Source of the DNA: Hyphomicrobiales bacterium | GTDB lineage: Bacteria; Pseudomonadota; Alphaproteobacteria; Rhizobiales; Devosiaceae | Length of the DNA stretch: 62,000 nucleotides | Direction of reading: 5' to 3' | NCBI GenBank assembly: GCA_015490455.1 | Contig: WFXU01000038.1 | Span: 1-62,000, forward strand | In this document: positions 19,799-29,888 of the stretch, one piece after another | Numbering within the stretch: position 1 is the first letter of the stretch | How the letters are laid out: each line of letters starts with the position of its first letter | Notes under the pieces: model-generated | The model's database searches: none | Told to the model about the DNA's origin: nothing | What the model saw: only the letters and a program-made list of their open reading frames with translations | Translations under genes and position numbers: made by a program

Positions 19799-21283
19799 AT
19801 GAGTGATTTAGTTAAATTGAGCCTTGCCGAGCTAAGAGACGGTCTGGGCGCAAAAAAATTCTCTGCAAGTGAAGTCGTCAATGCCTATCTTGAGGAAATA
19901 GAAAAGGCAAACCCAAAATTAAACGCTTATATCACAATTGAACATGATATTGCGCTAGAAATGGCTAAAAAAAGCGATGAGAAACTTGCAAAAGGTGTGG
20001 GTTCCTATCTTGAAGGCGTGCCAATTGGCATAAAGGACCTGTTTGCAACTAAGGGCGTGCATACGCAAGCCGCAAGCCATATTTTAGATGGTTTTAAGCC
20101 AGAATATGAATCTTTTGTTACGCAAAATCTGTTTAAGGATGGGGCAATTATGCTCGGCAAACTCAATATGGACGAGTTTGCTATGGGTTCATCTAACGAA
20201 ACTTCCTATTATGGCGCTGTGGTTAATCCATGGCGCGCTAATGATTCTGATAAAAATTTGGTGCCGGGAGGTTCTTCCGGCGGATCAGCGGCAGCGGTTA
20301 GTGCTTTTCTTTGCGCTGGAGCAACCGCAACCGATACGGGCGGCTCAATTCGTCAACCAGCAGCCTTTACCGGCACTGTCGGTATAAAACCGACCTATGG
20401 GCGTTGTTCGCGCTGGGGGATTGTTGCTTTTGCTTCTTCACTTGATCAGGCAGGGCCAATTACCAGAACGGTTAAAGATAGCGCCCTAATGCTAAAATCT
20501 ATGGCCGGTTTTGATAAAAATGATAGCACTTCAGTTGATATAGCGGTGCCAGATTTTGCCGCAGCGCTTGAGCGTGGCGTTAAAGGTTTGACCATTGGCG
20601 TGCCAAAAGAATATCGCATGGAAGGAATGCCAGAGGAAATTGAAAATCTCTGGCAGCAAGGCTTAAATTGGCTAAAAGAAGAGGGGGCGATAATTAAAAA
20701 TATTAGCTTGCCACATACAAAATACGCCCTTCCTGCCTATTATATTGTAGCTCCTGCTGAAGCATCATCAAATTTAGCGCGCTATGATGGAGTAAAATAT
20801 GGCCTAAGAGTAAGTGGTGATAATATAAATGAAATGTATGAAAATACGCGCGCAAAGGGCTTTGGGGACGAGGTGAAAAGGCGTGTTTTAATTGGTACTT
20901 ATGTTTTATCTGCTGGTTATTATGATGCTTATTATGTTAGAGCACAAAAGGTTAGGACCTTGATTAAGCGCGATTTTGAATATGTGTTTAATGAGGGGAT
21001 TGATGCTATTTTAACCCCTGCTACGCCTTCTAGTGCTTTTCCCATAGGCGATCGGGAAATGACGGAAGATCCGGTTAAAATGTATCTAAATGATATTTTT
21101 ACCGTAACCGTAAATATGGCCGGCTTGCCTGCTATTTCTGTTCCGGCGGGCAAAGATAAAAAAAATCTACCATTAGCTCTGCAACTTATTGGTAGGCCAT
21201 TTGATGAAGAAACATTATTTGCAGCTGCCAGAATAATTGAAAATTCACATGGCTTAGATTTTACCGCAAAAAAATGGTGGTGA
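19799..21283 (+). CDS. gatA: Asp/Glu-tRNA amidotransferase subunit A
   Basis: Glutaminase subunit of GatCAB, amidase-signature family. The 494-aa protein has the catalytic triad region: Lys in [10 protein letters not shown], the serine-rich [13 protein letters not shown], and [13 protein letters not shown] with the acylated Ser. Length and motifs are standard. It sits between gatC (no gap) and a chorismate mutase gene (1-bp gap). Confidence 0.96.
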   Translation: MSDLVKLSLAELRDGLGAKKFSASEVVNAYLEEIEKANPKLNAYITIEHDIALEMAKKSDEKLAKGVGSYLEGVPIGIKDLFATKGVHTQAASHILDGFKPEYESFVTQNLFKDGAIMLGKLNMDEFAMGSSNETSYYGAVVNPWRANDSDKNLVPGGSSGGSAAAVSAFLCAGATATDTGGSIRQPAAFTGTVGIKPTYGRCSRWGIVAFASSLDQAGPITRTVKDSALMLKSMAGFDKNDSTSVDIAVPDFAAALERGVKGLTIGVPKEYRMEGMPEEIENLWQQGLNWLKEEGAIIKNISLPHTKYALPAYYIVAPAEASSNLARYDGVKYGLRVSGDNINEMYENTRAKGFGDEVKRRVLIGTYVLSAGYYDAYYVRAQKVRTLIKRDFEYVFNEGIDAILTPATPSSAFPIGDREMTEDPVKMYLNDIFTVTVNMAGLPAISVPAGKDKKNLPLALQLIGRPFDEETLFAAARIIENSHGLDFTAKKWW

Positions 21284-21284
21284 T

Positions 21285-21602
21285 ATGGCAAAAAAACTAC
21301 CCAATCAATGTCATACAAAGGAAGAAGTAAGAGAAGAAATTGACAGAATAGATAGGTCATTAATAGAGCTTTTTGCCGAACGTCATAAATATGTTGTGCG
21401 CATGGCTGAATTAAAAGTAGATCCGCATGAAGCATTTGTTCCCGAAAGAATTGAGGCAATAATCAAAAAAGTGCGCGCGCGTGCATTGGAATTGGGGCTT
21501 GATGAGGATCAGGCAGAAATGACTTGGCGCAATTTAATTAAATGGAATATAAATTTTGAAAAAGGCATTATTGCTGCAAGAAATATTAAAAATAGTAAAT
21601 AG
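21285..21602 (+). CDS. Chorismate mutase, AroQ class
   Basis: Converts chorismate to prephenate for Phe/Tyr synthesis. The 105-aa all-helical protein follows the AroQ pattern: [19 protein letters not shown] in helix 1 with the conserved Arg and Asp, YVVRMAELK, then [15 protein letters not shown], and ENW-like helix TWRNLIKW. It begins 1 bp after the gatA stop and ends 8 bp before gatB, so it must be co-transcribed with the amidotransferase. No signal peptide is present, so it is cytosolic. Confidence 0.85.
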   Translation: MAKKLPNQCHTKEEVREEIDRIDRSLIELFAERHKYVVRMAELKVDPHEAFVPERIEAIIKKVRARALELGLDEDQAEMTWRNLIKWNINFEKGIIAARNIKNSK

Positions 21603-21610
21603 AGATAAAA

Positions 21611-23092
21611 ATGAGTTTAGTAGATAGTAGAACGCCTAATCCGAAGAATTTTATCAAAGGGGCAAGCGGTGATTGGGAGGTGGTTATTGGCCTAGAAATT
21701 CACGCGCAAGTGACATCAGAATCAAAATTATTTTCTCCTTCTTCAACTGAATTTGGGCAGGAGCCAAATGCCAATGTTTCCTTTATTGATGCGGCAATGC
21801 CCGGAATGTTGCCAGTAATAAATGAAGAATGTGTGCGTCAGGCTATTCGCACCGGATTAGGATTAAAAGCAAAAATCAATAATCGTTCCATTTTTGATAG
21901 GAAAAATTATTTTTATCCTGATTTGCCGCAAGGTTATCAAATATCTCAATATAAAGACCCGATTGTGGGGGAGGGCGTTGTTAAATTGGATATGGGCGAA
22001 GATGGTATTGTTGAGGTGGGGATTGAGCGCCTACATTTGGAACAGGATGCCGGTAAATCAATTCATGATCAACACCCAAATATGAGTTATATTGATCTAA
22101 ACCGCTCTGGCGTTGCCTTAATGGAAATAGTATCAAAACCCGATATTCGCTCAAGTGAGGAGGCGCGTGCTTATATTGCCAAATTAAGAACAATTTTGCG
22201 CTATTTAGGCACTTGTGATGGCAATATGGAGCAAGGTTCATTACGCGCTGATATTAATGTTTCAGTGCGTGCGCCTGGAGGAGAGTTTGGCACGCGCTGT
22301 GAAATTAAAAATATTAATTCCATGCGTTTTGCAGTTGCTGCAATTGAATATGAAGCGAGAAGACAAATTGATATTATTGAAGATGGGGGCGTTGTTGAAC
22401 AGGAAACCAGATTATTTGATGCTAAAACAGGCAAAACCCGTTCAATGCGCTCAAAAGAAGAGGCGCATGATTATCGCTATTTTCCCGACCCCGACCTATT
22501 ACCTTTGGAAATATCCGATGAATATATAGAGGAAATAGCCAAAAATCTACCAGAATTACCCGATGAAAAACATGAAAGATTTATAAAGCAATATGATATT
22601 ACATCTTATGATGCCTCAGTTCTGGTTAGTTCAAAATTAAACGCCGATTTTTTTGAGGAAGTTGCAATTGGGCGTAATGGTAAATTGGCCGCTAATTGGG
22701 TAATAAATGAATTATTTGGTCGTTTGGCAAAAGAAGAATTATCAATTAGCAACTCTCCCCTTAGCGCAAAACAATTGGGGGAAATTATTGACCTTATTTC
22801 AAATGGAGATATTTCTGGCAAAATAGCTAAAGAACTTTTTGAAATTGTCTGGAATGAGGGCGGAAATCCAAGCGAAATAGTTGAAAAACGGGGCATGAAG
22901 CAGCTTAGCGATATTGCTGCTATTGAAAAAATGATAGATGAAATTATAGAGAAAAATCCTGAACAGGTGGCAAAGGTAAAAGAAAAACCAAAACTTATTG
23001 GTTGGTTTGTTGGGCAGGTAATGAAGGCGAGTCAGGGTAAAGCAAACCCGCAAGCGGTGAATAAAATATTAAGGGAAAAATTAGACATATAG
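21611..23092 (+). CDS. gatB: Asp/Glu-tRNA amidotransferase subunit B
   Basis: Kinase/transamidase subunit of GatCAB. The 493-aa protein has the family opening [20 protein letters not shown], the Cys/His region of the catalytic cradle, [30 protein letters not shown] and CEIKNINS, then the C-terminal YqeY-like helical domain ending in [18 protein letters not shown]. It is complete and convergent with the Kef-type antiporter gene 18 bp away. Confidence 0.96.
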   Translation: MSLVDSRTPNPKNFIKGASGDWEVVIGLEIHAQVTSESKLFSPSSTEFGQEPNANVSFIDAAMPGMLPVINEECVRQAIRTGLGLKAKINNRSIFDRKNYFYPDLPQGYQISQYKDPIVGEGVVKLDMGEDGIVEVGIERLHLEQDAGKSIHDQHPNMSYIDLNRSGVALMEIVSKPDIRSSEEARAYIAKLRTILRYLGTCDGNMEQGSLRADINVSVRAPGGEFGTRCEIKNINSMRFAVAAIEYEARRQIDIIEDGGVVEQETRLFDAKTGKTRSMRSKEEAHDYRYFPDPDLLPLEISDEYIEEIAKNLPELPDEKHERFIKQYDITSYDASVLVSSKLNADFFEEVAIGRNGKLAANWVINELFGRLAKEELSISNSPLSAKQLGEIIDLISNGDISGKIAKELFEIVWNEGGNPSEIVEKRGMKQLSDIAAIEKMIDEIIEKNPEQVAKVKEKPKLIGWFVGQVMKASQGKANPQAVNKILREKLDI

Positions 23093-23110
23093 TTTGCTTA
23101 TGTTTTATCC

Positions 23111-24811
23111 TTAGGCGCTGATCACATCTTCAAGGCGGGCATAATCATCTTCCCTATATTCCTTCATGACAGATGCTATTTCATCGGCGCTGACATTTAG
23201 CGAAGCAAGAACAATTGAGCCTAATTGTAGGCTTGCTTCCGCCGCTTCTGATACCATGGCGCTTGCCCCTGCTTTTTCTAGCACGCGACCATGTTGCCTG
23301 TCTTTAGCCCTGACATAAATGGGTAAATATGGATAGTTTTGCCGTAAATTTTTAACTATATTTTGGGAGGCCTTTTTATCATCAATTGTAATAACCGCAA
23401 CTTTTACCTGTCCTGCACCTGCGGCTTCAAGCACCTTTATTTGGTCAGCATCACCATAAAAAACAGGCAATCCCTTTTCTCTACATTTAGCAATTCTTTT
23501 TGCGTCAAGATCTAGTGCAATATAAGATATGCCAGCATCAGAAAGCACTTTAGCAACAGTTTGCCCAACCCGACCAAAACCGGCAATTAAGACTTCAGCT
23601 TCTTTTTCGTCTTTTCTTGCTAATTCAATTGAATTATCAATTTGTCTTTGTGAACTATATTTTTTCTCTATATATTGACCAATGGCAAACATTAAGGGCG
23701 TAATAATCATGGAAAGGGCAATTGTTGCTAATAAAATATTGGCTAAATCTGCTCCTATTAAACCCAACGCTAAGGCCGCACCAAACATAACAAAACCAAA
23801 TTCGCCCCCTTGTGAAAGTATTAATCCGGTTTTTATTGAACAAATGGTTGGATTGCCTATAATCTTGCTAAGTATAAAAATAATGAATGTTTTTCCTATT
23901 AATAGTGAAATAAGCAAGGAAATAATTATTAGCCATTGTTCGATAATCAAGGAAATATTTATTGACATGCCTATCATCATAAAGAATAGACCAAGCAAAA
24001 TTCCACGAAACGGCCTTATATCGGCTTCTATTTGATGGCGATATTCTGTTTCACTGAGTAAAACGCCCGCCAAAAATGCTCCCATAGTCATAGATAGACC
24101 GGCGTTAGACATTATCCAGCCAGTGCCAAGCACCACTAAAAGAGTTGCCGCGACAAATAATTCTGAACTTCTAGCGCTGGCAATTATTCTATAAAGCGGC
24201 TTTAATAATAGGCGGCCAAGCACAATAACTATGATAAGCGCAATAGATCCCTTTAATGCTGCTCCGCCAAAAGCATTAAAGAAGGAAACTCCCTCTTTTC
24301 CGAGCAATTCAACAAGAATAAGAAAGGGCACAACGGCTAAATCCTGAATTAATAAAATTGCAAAAACTATAAGGCCAAACCGGCTGGCTCGTTCCCCTTT
24401 TTCCGATAAATAACGTATAACAAAGGCGGTAGAGGAAAGAGCTAATCCCGTGCCGATAATAATTGAGGCAGAGGGGGAGAGACCAAGCATGAGGGCAATT
24501 GTGCTAATAATTATTGAGGTAACTATAACTTGTAAAAGACCGAGTAAAAATATTTTGCCACCAATAGATTTTAATCTGGCAAATGATAATTCCAATCCGA
24601 TTGTAAATAGTAAAAAGACGACGCCAAATTCCGCTAAGGCGTGAGCATTTTTACTGTCGTCTACCAGTGCCAAACCAAATGGCCCAATAATAATGCCGGC
24701 GGCTAAATATCCCAAAATTGAACTAATTTTTATTTGTAAAAAAATTGGCACAATAATAATTGCTGCCAAAAGGAATATTAAAATATCGCTAAATAGAGAG
24801 GAATTTTCCAT
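23111..24811 (-). CDS. Kef-type cation:proton antiporter (CPA2) with RCK domain
   Basis: Membrane exchanger of the CPA2 family, probably K+/H+. The first ~380 residues hold about 12 membrane helices with the family segments GYLAAGIIIGPFGLAL, LLFTIGLELS, GTGLALSSTAFVI, QDLAVVPFL and GAFLAGVLLSET. Residues about 407-525 are a TrkA-N NAD-binding domain (VLIAGFGRVGQTVAKVL). At 566 aa it lacks a full RCK-C domain. The ligand that gates it is not evident; KefB/KefC proteins respond to glutathione adducts, but that cannot be claimed here. Confidence 0.88.
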   Translation of the reverse strand: MENSSLFSDILIFLLAAIIIVPIFLQIKISSILGYLAAGIIIGPFGLALVDDSKNAHALAEFGVVFLLFTIGLELSFARLKSIGGKIFLLGLLQVIVTSIIISTIALMLGLSPSASIIIGTGLALSSTAFVIRYLSEKGERASRFGLIVFAILLIQDLAVVPFLILVELLGKEGVSFFNAFGGAALKGSIALIIVIVLGRLLLKPLYRIIASARSSELFVAATLLVVLGTGWIMSNAGLSMTMGAFLAGVLLSETEYRHQIEADIRPFRGILLGLFFMMIGMSINISLIIEQWLIIISLLISLLIGKTFIIFILSKIIGNPTICSIKTGLILSQGGEFGFVMFGAALALGLIGADLANILLATIALSMIITPLMFAIGQYIEKKYSSQRQIDNSIELARKDEKEAEVLIAGFGRVGQTVAKVLSDAGISYIALDLDAKRIAKCREKGLPVFYGDADQIKVLEAAGAGQVKVAVITIDDKKASQNIVKNLRQNYPYLPIYVRAKDRQHGRVLEKAGASAMVSEAAEASLQLGSIVLASLNVSADEIASVMKEYREDDYARLEDVISA

Positions 24812-24879
24812 TTTTACAGATCGCCATTTTTCATATTCGTTAAAATAGCATAGGCTAATTAGTAAATAGTGAAGGAAAA

Positions 24880-25776
24880 TTATTTAATTTTTATTTGCCT
24901 TAAGCGTTTACTAATACGCCCATCAATCATTAAAAGTCCTAAAAAGATAAATAACATGCCTAAATAATGGCTCAGATGTAATTCTTCTCCTAATAGACTT
25001 GCTCCCAAAATTATCGCAGAAATAGGTGCAATAAAGGTGGTGATGGTTAAATTTGTAGCGCCGATTCTAGGCAAAATACGATACATTATTTGAAAAGCAA
25101 AAGCGGTTGCAACCAAACCAATAGTAAATAGCGCAATCCATGTATTTGTTTTTGTAATGGTGGGTATTTCATCAAATATAAGAGCAATGATTATAGCGCC
25201 AAAACTCGCACCAATTAGGGCAATAGTTGCCAAAATTGTTGCATCAATCTTTGGTAGATTTATCTTGGTATAATTTAATGAAGTTGCATAACAAAGAGTG
25301 GCTAAAAGCGCTAAACCTATTGCCCAAATTTGTGAATTGCCTCCCGTTTGCAGTGCAGGCAAAGCCAAAAATGTTGCACCAATAAAGCCCGCACCAATTC
25401 CAAAAGCTTTGGTCCATGTCGCTTTTTCACCACCAATCCAAAAATGGGAAACAATTACCGTTGTGATTGGTGTCATAGCGTTTAATATTGATGCAACTCC
25501 ACTTGCTAAATGAATTTGCGCTAATGGAAATAAAGCAAAGGGAATGGCATAGCTAATTATGCCAAGTAAAAATATTTTTAATATTAAAATCAAATCTAAG
25601 GGAAATTGCTTTTTCAAAATTAAAAGAAAAATAATTGAAGCAATAGCGCCAATAGTCACACGCCCAGCAGCAATCCATAAAGGCGTTAATTCATTTAATA
25701 AAATGGCATTAAGCGGGAAGGAAAAACCCCAAATAATACCTAATAATAAAATCCAAAACCAATCGCGTAACGCCAT
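24880..25776 (-). CDS. EamA/DMT-family membrane transporter
   Basis: Ten-helix exporter of the drug/metabolite superfamily, 298 aa. Two EamA repeats are visible, the first opening with WILLLGIIWGFSFPLNAILL and the second ending in FLGLLMIDGR. ATG 25776 is preferred over an in-frame GTG at 25809 because it starts just before the first helix and is preceded by AGAGAA. The substrate is unknown. It ends 68 bp from the antiporter start and could share a transcript with it. Confidence 0.85.
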   Translation of the reverse strand: MALRDWFWILLLGIIWGFSFPLNAILLNELTPLWIAAGRVTIGAIASIIFLLILKKQFPLDLILILKIFLLGIISYAIPFALFPLAQIHLASGVASILNAMTPITTVIVSHFWIGGEKATWTKAFGIGAGFIGATFLALPALQTGGNSQIWAIGLALLATLCYATSLNYTKINLPKIDATILATIALIGASFGAIIIALIFDEIPTITKTNTWIALFTIGLVATAFAFQIMYRILPRIGATNLTITTFIAPISAIILGASLLGEELHLSHYLGMLFIFLGLLMIDGRISKRLRQIKIK

Positions 25777-25872
25777 ATAATTCTCTAAAAGGTAGGTTAA
25801 TTTACCCACTATAAATGGTTCAATAATTTTTTGAAATATATTTTATTTCATAGATTATATTTTACAGCCGGA

Positions 25873-27675
25873 TTAAATGGGTTTTGTAGCCTTTTTTAAC
25901 CATTGTTTAACATCGGCACTTAAATATGGACTTATTTTAAGAAACACCTTTTTATGATAGTCATTTAGCCAGTCAATTTCATCTCTTGTTAAAAGCTCCT
26001 TAGCAATCAGGCGTGTTTCTATTGGAACAAGAGTAATAGTTTCAAATTCAAGATAGTTGGAATATTTCCTGCTCCTTTTGCTATAAATAAGATTTTCAAT
26101 ACGGATGCCATATTCTTCTTCTTTATAAAAGCCAGGTTCATTTGAGAGAAGCAAATTTTCAATAATAGCTAGGTTTGAGCGCGGGGAGATAGAAAAAGGC
26201 CCTTCATGCACCGAAAGAAAAGCGCCAACCCCGTGTCCCGTGCCGTGATTATAATTTTTCCCCTTCTGCCAGAGAAATTGGCGCGCTAAACTATCAAGCT
26301 GCACCCCAGTTGTTCCAATAGGAAAAATAGCTCTACTAAGGGCAATCATGCCCTTCAGGACAAGTGTAAATTCTCTTTTTTGTTCCTTAGTTGCAAAATT
26401 GCAAAATAAAGTGCGCGTTACATCAGTTGTGCCGCTTAAATATTGCCCCCCGCTGTCAAGCAGCATTAATTCGCCCTTTTTAAGCGGTTTATTGCTATTT
26501 TCATCTACTCTATAATGGATAATTGCACCATTTTTCCCCGCCCCAGCAATGGTTGCGAAGCTAATATCAACAAGGCTTGGCTCTTCTCTTCTAAAAATTT
26601 CTAATTTCTTAACCATGCTGATTTCGTCAATTTGACCTGAATGTGCATTTTCATCAAACCAGTGCAGGAATTTTGCTAGAGCCACTCCATCTAATATATG
26701 CGCTTTTTTTATTTCCCTTATTTCATATCGGTTTTTTTGTGCTTTTCTCACTAGAATAGGATCAGGGGCGAAGAATATTTTTTGTTTTGATTTTTGTAAA
26801 ATATCGGCAATTATGAAGGGAATTATTGATTTATCTAACCAAATTTTCCCCCTTTTTTTAGCTAATTTTTTTATATCTTTAAGAAATTCGTCCCTTATAG
26901 CTAAATGTGCTAATTTATCCAGCGCCATCAAACTGTCTTGAGCAATATTTTTTTCTGAGAAGTAAAGGGTCGGCATATTATTATTGGGAATAATAGCAAA
27001 TGAAAGGACAATGGGGGTATTTGGTACATCGCGCCCGCGCATATTAAACAGCCAGCATATATTTTCCGGTATAGTTAGAATAAGATTGTCAATCTTTTTC
27101 TCGCAAAGAATATTTTGTATTTCTTTTATTTTTTCTTGCGCAGTTTTTCCCGTTAATTTTTTGGGTAAAAATTTAATTTCCCCAAAGGGGGGAGAGGGGC
27201 GATCAAGCCAAATTTTATCAATCAGATTGTCACTAGGTTTAAGAGTAACAAAATTTTTTAGTTCCTTATTTAGTTTTTCTATTTCCTCATAACTATGATG
27301 CCAGCCATCAAAGCCAATAATAGCGCCTTTAGAAAAATTTTTTCTTATCCACTTTTCTATAGTTTCTAGGGGAGTTAATTTTACCTCAAAATAGCTTAAA
27401 TCTGTCTCTTTAGGTGCTTGTAAAATATAGCGTCCATCAACAAAAAGGGCGGCCTTTTTTTTAGCGATAATTGCCATGCCCGCAGAACCAGTAAAGGCGC
27501 TAAGCCAGGCAAGACGTTCATCTGATTTTGGAAGAATTTCTAGGCGATGTTCGTTACTATGCGCCAGCAAATATCCATCTAATTTGTGATTTTTTATTTG
27601 TTCTCGCAATAGTGAGAGACGTAAGGGAATGTTTCCCTTGTCGCTTTGAGCGGAAAAATTTTGTAAAAATGACAT
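25873..27675 (-). CDS. Xaa-Pro aminopeptidase (M24B family)
   Basis: Dinuclear metallopeptidase that removes N-terminal residues before proline; cytosolic. The 600-aa length matches the three-domain form. Two creatinase-like N-terminal domains (about 1-310) precede the pita-bread catalytic domain, whose ligands are readable: Asp in LLDSGGQY, Asp in GTTDVTRT, His in GTGHGVGAFLSVHEG, Glu in SNEPGFYKEEEYG and Glu in IRIENL. A C-terminal extension ending PYLSADVKQWLKKA is typical of the long form. Confidence 0.93.
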   Translation of the reverse strand: MSFLQNFSAQSDKGNIPLRLSLLREQIKNHKLDGYLLAHSNEHRLEILPKSDERLAWLSAFTGSAGMAIIAKKKAALFVDGRYILQAPKETDLSYFEVKLTPLETIEKWIRKNFSKGAIIGFDGWHHSYEEIEKLNKELKNFVTLKPSDNLIDKIWLDRPSPPFGEIKFLPKKLTGKTAQEKIKEIQNILCEKKIDNLILTIPENICWLFNMRGRDVPNTPIVLSFAIIPNNNMPTLYFSEKNIAQDSLMALDKLAHLAIRDEFLKDIKKLAKKRGKIWLDKSIIPFIIADILQKSKQKIFFAPDPILVRKAQKNRYEIREIKKAHILDGVALAKFLHWFDENAHSGQIDEISMVKKLEIFRREEPSLVDISFATIAGAGKNGAIIHYRVDENSNKPLKKGELMLLDSGGQYLSGTTDVTRTLFCNFATKEQKREFTLVLKGMIALSRAIFPIGTTGVQLDSLARQFLWQKGKNYNHGTGHGVGAFLSVHEGPFSISPRSNLAIIENLLLSNEPGFYKEEEYGIRIENLIYSKRSRKYSNYLEFETITLVPIETRLIAKELLTRDEIDWLNDYHKKVFLKISPYLSADVKQWLKKATKPI

Positions 27676-27810
27676 AAAACCCCTTCCAAATTTCCTTTAT
27701 TTAACCGTCTTGCTATGCATATTGTGCATAGCTGGCTTTCTCAATCACCTCTAGCTAAAACTACCTTTTAACCATATATTGAGCGCATGGAAAGATAAAG
27801 GAGAAGAATT

Positions 27811-27939
27811 ATGCGCAAAGAAAAAGGTTTTTTGAGAAATATGTTTGATGCAATGGTTGAGGGACGTGCGCGCGGTGTTGAGCGCGAGATAGAACAATAT
27901 CGCAAAGCTATGCGTGTTAAATTTACTAACCTTCTCTAA
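27811..27939 (+). CDS. Small 42-aa protein, conserved-looking, unknown function
   Basis: ATG 27811 follows an excellent AAGGAG Shine-Dalgarno at about 27798, with 8-nt spacing. The peptide begins MRKEKGFLRNMFDAMVEG and is rich in Arg and Glu (RARGVEREIEQYRK), predicting one amphipathic helix. Its opening resembles short hypothetical proteins I recall from rhizobial genomes (FLR-x-x-FDAMVE-x-R), though that is from memory. Its 3' end overlaps the convergent prmA gene by 14 bp. Confidence 0.7.
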   Translation: MRKEKGFLRNMFDAMVEGRARGVEREIEQYRKAMRVKFTNLL

Positions 27940-28795
27940 CCATCAGCAAACTTACCCACTCCCCCCTGTTAAATCGTCGTTCTAAATTAAAACCAAAATG
28001 CTGATAGGCGGTAATTATATTTGCCGCCTGTTCGCTTAAAATGCCTGATAAAATAAGGGCGCAATTTTTAGCGCAATATTTATCCATATATTTTGCCAGT
28101 TTAATTAATGGATCAGCCAAAATATTTGCTATTACTAAATTAAAAGGTGCATTATTCTTTAGGCTTTCATGCTCAAACCCTTCAGCCTTAACTAGATTCA
28201 CCAAATCGGAAACTTTATTTTCTGCCAAATTTCTTTTAGCAATTTCAATAGCGGTTTCATCATTGTCGCTAGCCCATATTGTTTTATTAAGCCTTTTAGC
28301 AATAGCAATGGCTAAAATTCCGCTGCCTGTTCCTAAATCTAAAATTTTTGCGGGATTATTATTGCTAATATATTCCTCAATTGCTTCTAAACAACTAAAT
28401 GTTGTTTCATGATGGCCAGTGCCAAAGGCTTGGGAGGCTTCTATTTTAATTGCAGTTAATTTGTCGGGTATTTTTTGCTTATTATGGCTGGCATAAATAT
28501 AAAATTTTCCAGCAATTATTGGTTGCAAATTTTTTAGTGAGTGAGAAACAAAGTCAAAATTTTCATCAATTTTTTCTAGGCAAAATTCCACTCTTTTTTG
28601 TAAAATATTATAAGCTATCTTATTAAATAGCTCCATATTGGGCTCTGATTCGCAAAGTGCCTGAAATGTCCAAATATTTTTCTCCTGCTCAAATGCACTC
28701 GCACTAAGAGCTAAATCTTCAAATTCAAAAACCTTATCCACTAGCAAAAAAGCTTCTTCTTTACGCAAATTTGTAATTTTTAGGCTTATTATCAT
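27926..28795 (-). CDS. prmA: Ribosomal protein L11 methyltransferase
   Basis: SAM-dependent enzyme that methylates ribosomal protein L11. Of 289 aa, the N-terminal ~115 residues form the L11-recognition domain and the rest is a class I methyltransferase: AFGTGHHETT, motif I KILDLGTGSGILAIA, acidic WASDNDETA, and NLVIANILADPL as motif IV. ATG 28795 is preferred over an in-frame TTG at 28807. It converges on a 42-aa gene, with a 14-bp overlap. Confidence 0.92.
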   Translation of the reverse strand: MIISLKITNLRKEEAFLLVDKVFEFEDLALSASAFEQEKNIWTFQALCESEPNMELFNKIAYNILQKRVEFCLEKIDENFDFVSHSLKNLQPIIAGKFYIYASHNKQKIPDKLTAIKIEASQAFGTGHHETTFSCLEAIEEYISNNNPAKILDLGTGSGILAIAIAKRLNKTIWASDNDETAIEIAKRNLAENKVSDLVNLVKAEGFEHESLKNNAPFNLVIANILADPLIKLAKYMDKYCAKNCALILSGILSEQAANIITAYQHFGFNLERRFNRGEWVSLLMVREG

Positions 28796-28903
28796 GCAAA
28801 ACTTCAATTTTTAGTGATTATGTCCAGATTTACATTTACTATTTAGTTGATAGAAAAGCTATAAATTTAGCGATAAAATCATTTATTTTGTTAAAGGGTT
28901 AAA

Positions 28904-29878
28904 ATTATCAAACAGTTTAGCGCACATAAAAAAAACAGCCATAGACGAATTGAACTAATTGATATTGTTCGTGGGCTAGCGATAATAGGGGTGGTAATTT
29001 ATCATCTTTTCTTTGATTTAAGGTTAGTGGGCTTTATCCGGCTGGATGTAACGGTTGATCCAATATGGGTTGCTTTTGCTCGTATTTTATCCGGTTCATT
29101 TTTATTTTTAACTGGTGTTTCGCTAATATTAGCGCATTTTGAGAGCATAAAATGGAGAAAATTTTTTCGCCGTTTTATAATTATTTTTACCGCCGCAATG
29201 TTCATAACATTGGTAACCTACCTTATTTTTCCCTATATGTTTGTTTATTTTGGCATTTTACACGCCATAGCAATTTTTTCTATTTTAGCTTTACCCTTTT
29301 TAAGGGCGCCTATTTGGTTAATATTTATTATTGCCCTAATTATTTATTTAATGCCATTTTTTATCTCTAGTCCGATTTTTAATCAGCCAGCGCTATCCTT
29401 TATTGGTCTATGGCAAGAGCCGCCCTTAACGGGGGATTTAGTGCCGATTTTTCCTTCTTTTGCAATTGTGTTATTTGGCATGGTCTTTATGCGGCTAGTG
29501 CTAAAATATAATATATTACATTATTTAAGCAAAATTTCTGCAGATAAATTTGGTCTAAAACAAATAGCTAATATAGGAAGGTGGAGTTTAATTATTTATT
29601 TGCTGCATCAGCCAATATTATTATCTGTTCTTTATCCGCTTTCTATTTATCTAAAGCCAGCAGAGCAGGGAAGGGGGGAAGCATTTTATGGGGCTTGTTT
29701 TTCTAACTGTCTGGAAATGGGTAATAATGCGCCATATTGTGCTTCTTATTGTCAATGTTCGCTTGAACTGGTTGAAAAAGAAAATTTATGGGCGATAATA
29801 AATTTGCCCGACCCAAATATGGAACAATCAGAAAAAATAATGTCTATTGCCAAATTATGTGATGGGCTAAACCGCTAG
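28904..29878 (+). CDS. DUF1624 / heparan-alpha-glucosaminide acetyltransferase-like membrane protein, non-canonical start
   Basis: Multi-pass membrane protein related to acyltransferases of the DUF1624 family. The expected N-terminus RRIELIDIVRGLAIIGVVIY is in frame from 28940, but no ATG, GTG or TTG precedes it before the stop at 28892. The first canonical codon, GTG 28991, falls inside the first helix. AAAGGG at 28893-28898 is well placed for ATT 28904 or ATC 28907; 28904 is given as the best guess. About seven helices follow, then a Cys-rich tail (CFSNCLEMG to YCASYCQCS) that I recall in alphaproteobacterial members. Substrate unknown. Confidence 0.75.
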   Translation: MIKQFSAHKKNSHRRIELIDIVRGLAIIGVVIYHLFFDLRLVGFIRLDVTVDPIWVAFARILSGSFLFLTGVSLILAHFESIKWRKFFRRFIIIFTAAMFITLVTYLIFPYMFVYFGILHAIAIFSILALPFLRAPIWLIFIIALIIYLMPFFISSPIFNQPALSFIGLWQEPPLTGDLVPIFPSFAIVLFGMVFMRLVLKYNILHYLSKISADKFGLKQIANIGRWSLIIYLLHQPILLSVLYPLSIYLKPAEQGRGEAFYGACFSNCLEMGNNAPYCASYCQCSLELVEKENLWAIINLPDPNMEQSEKIMSIAKLCDGLNR

Positions 29879-29888
29879 AATATCTGTG

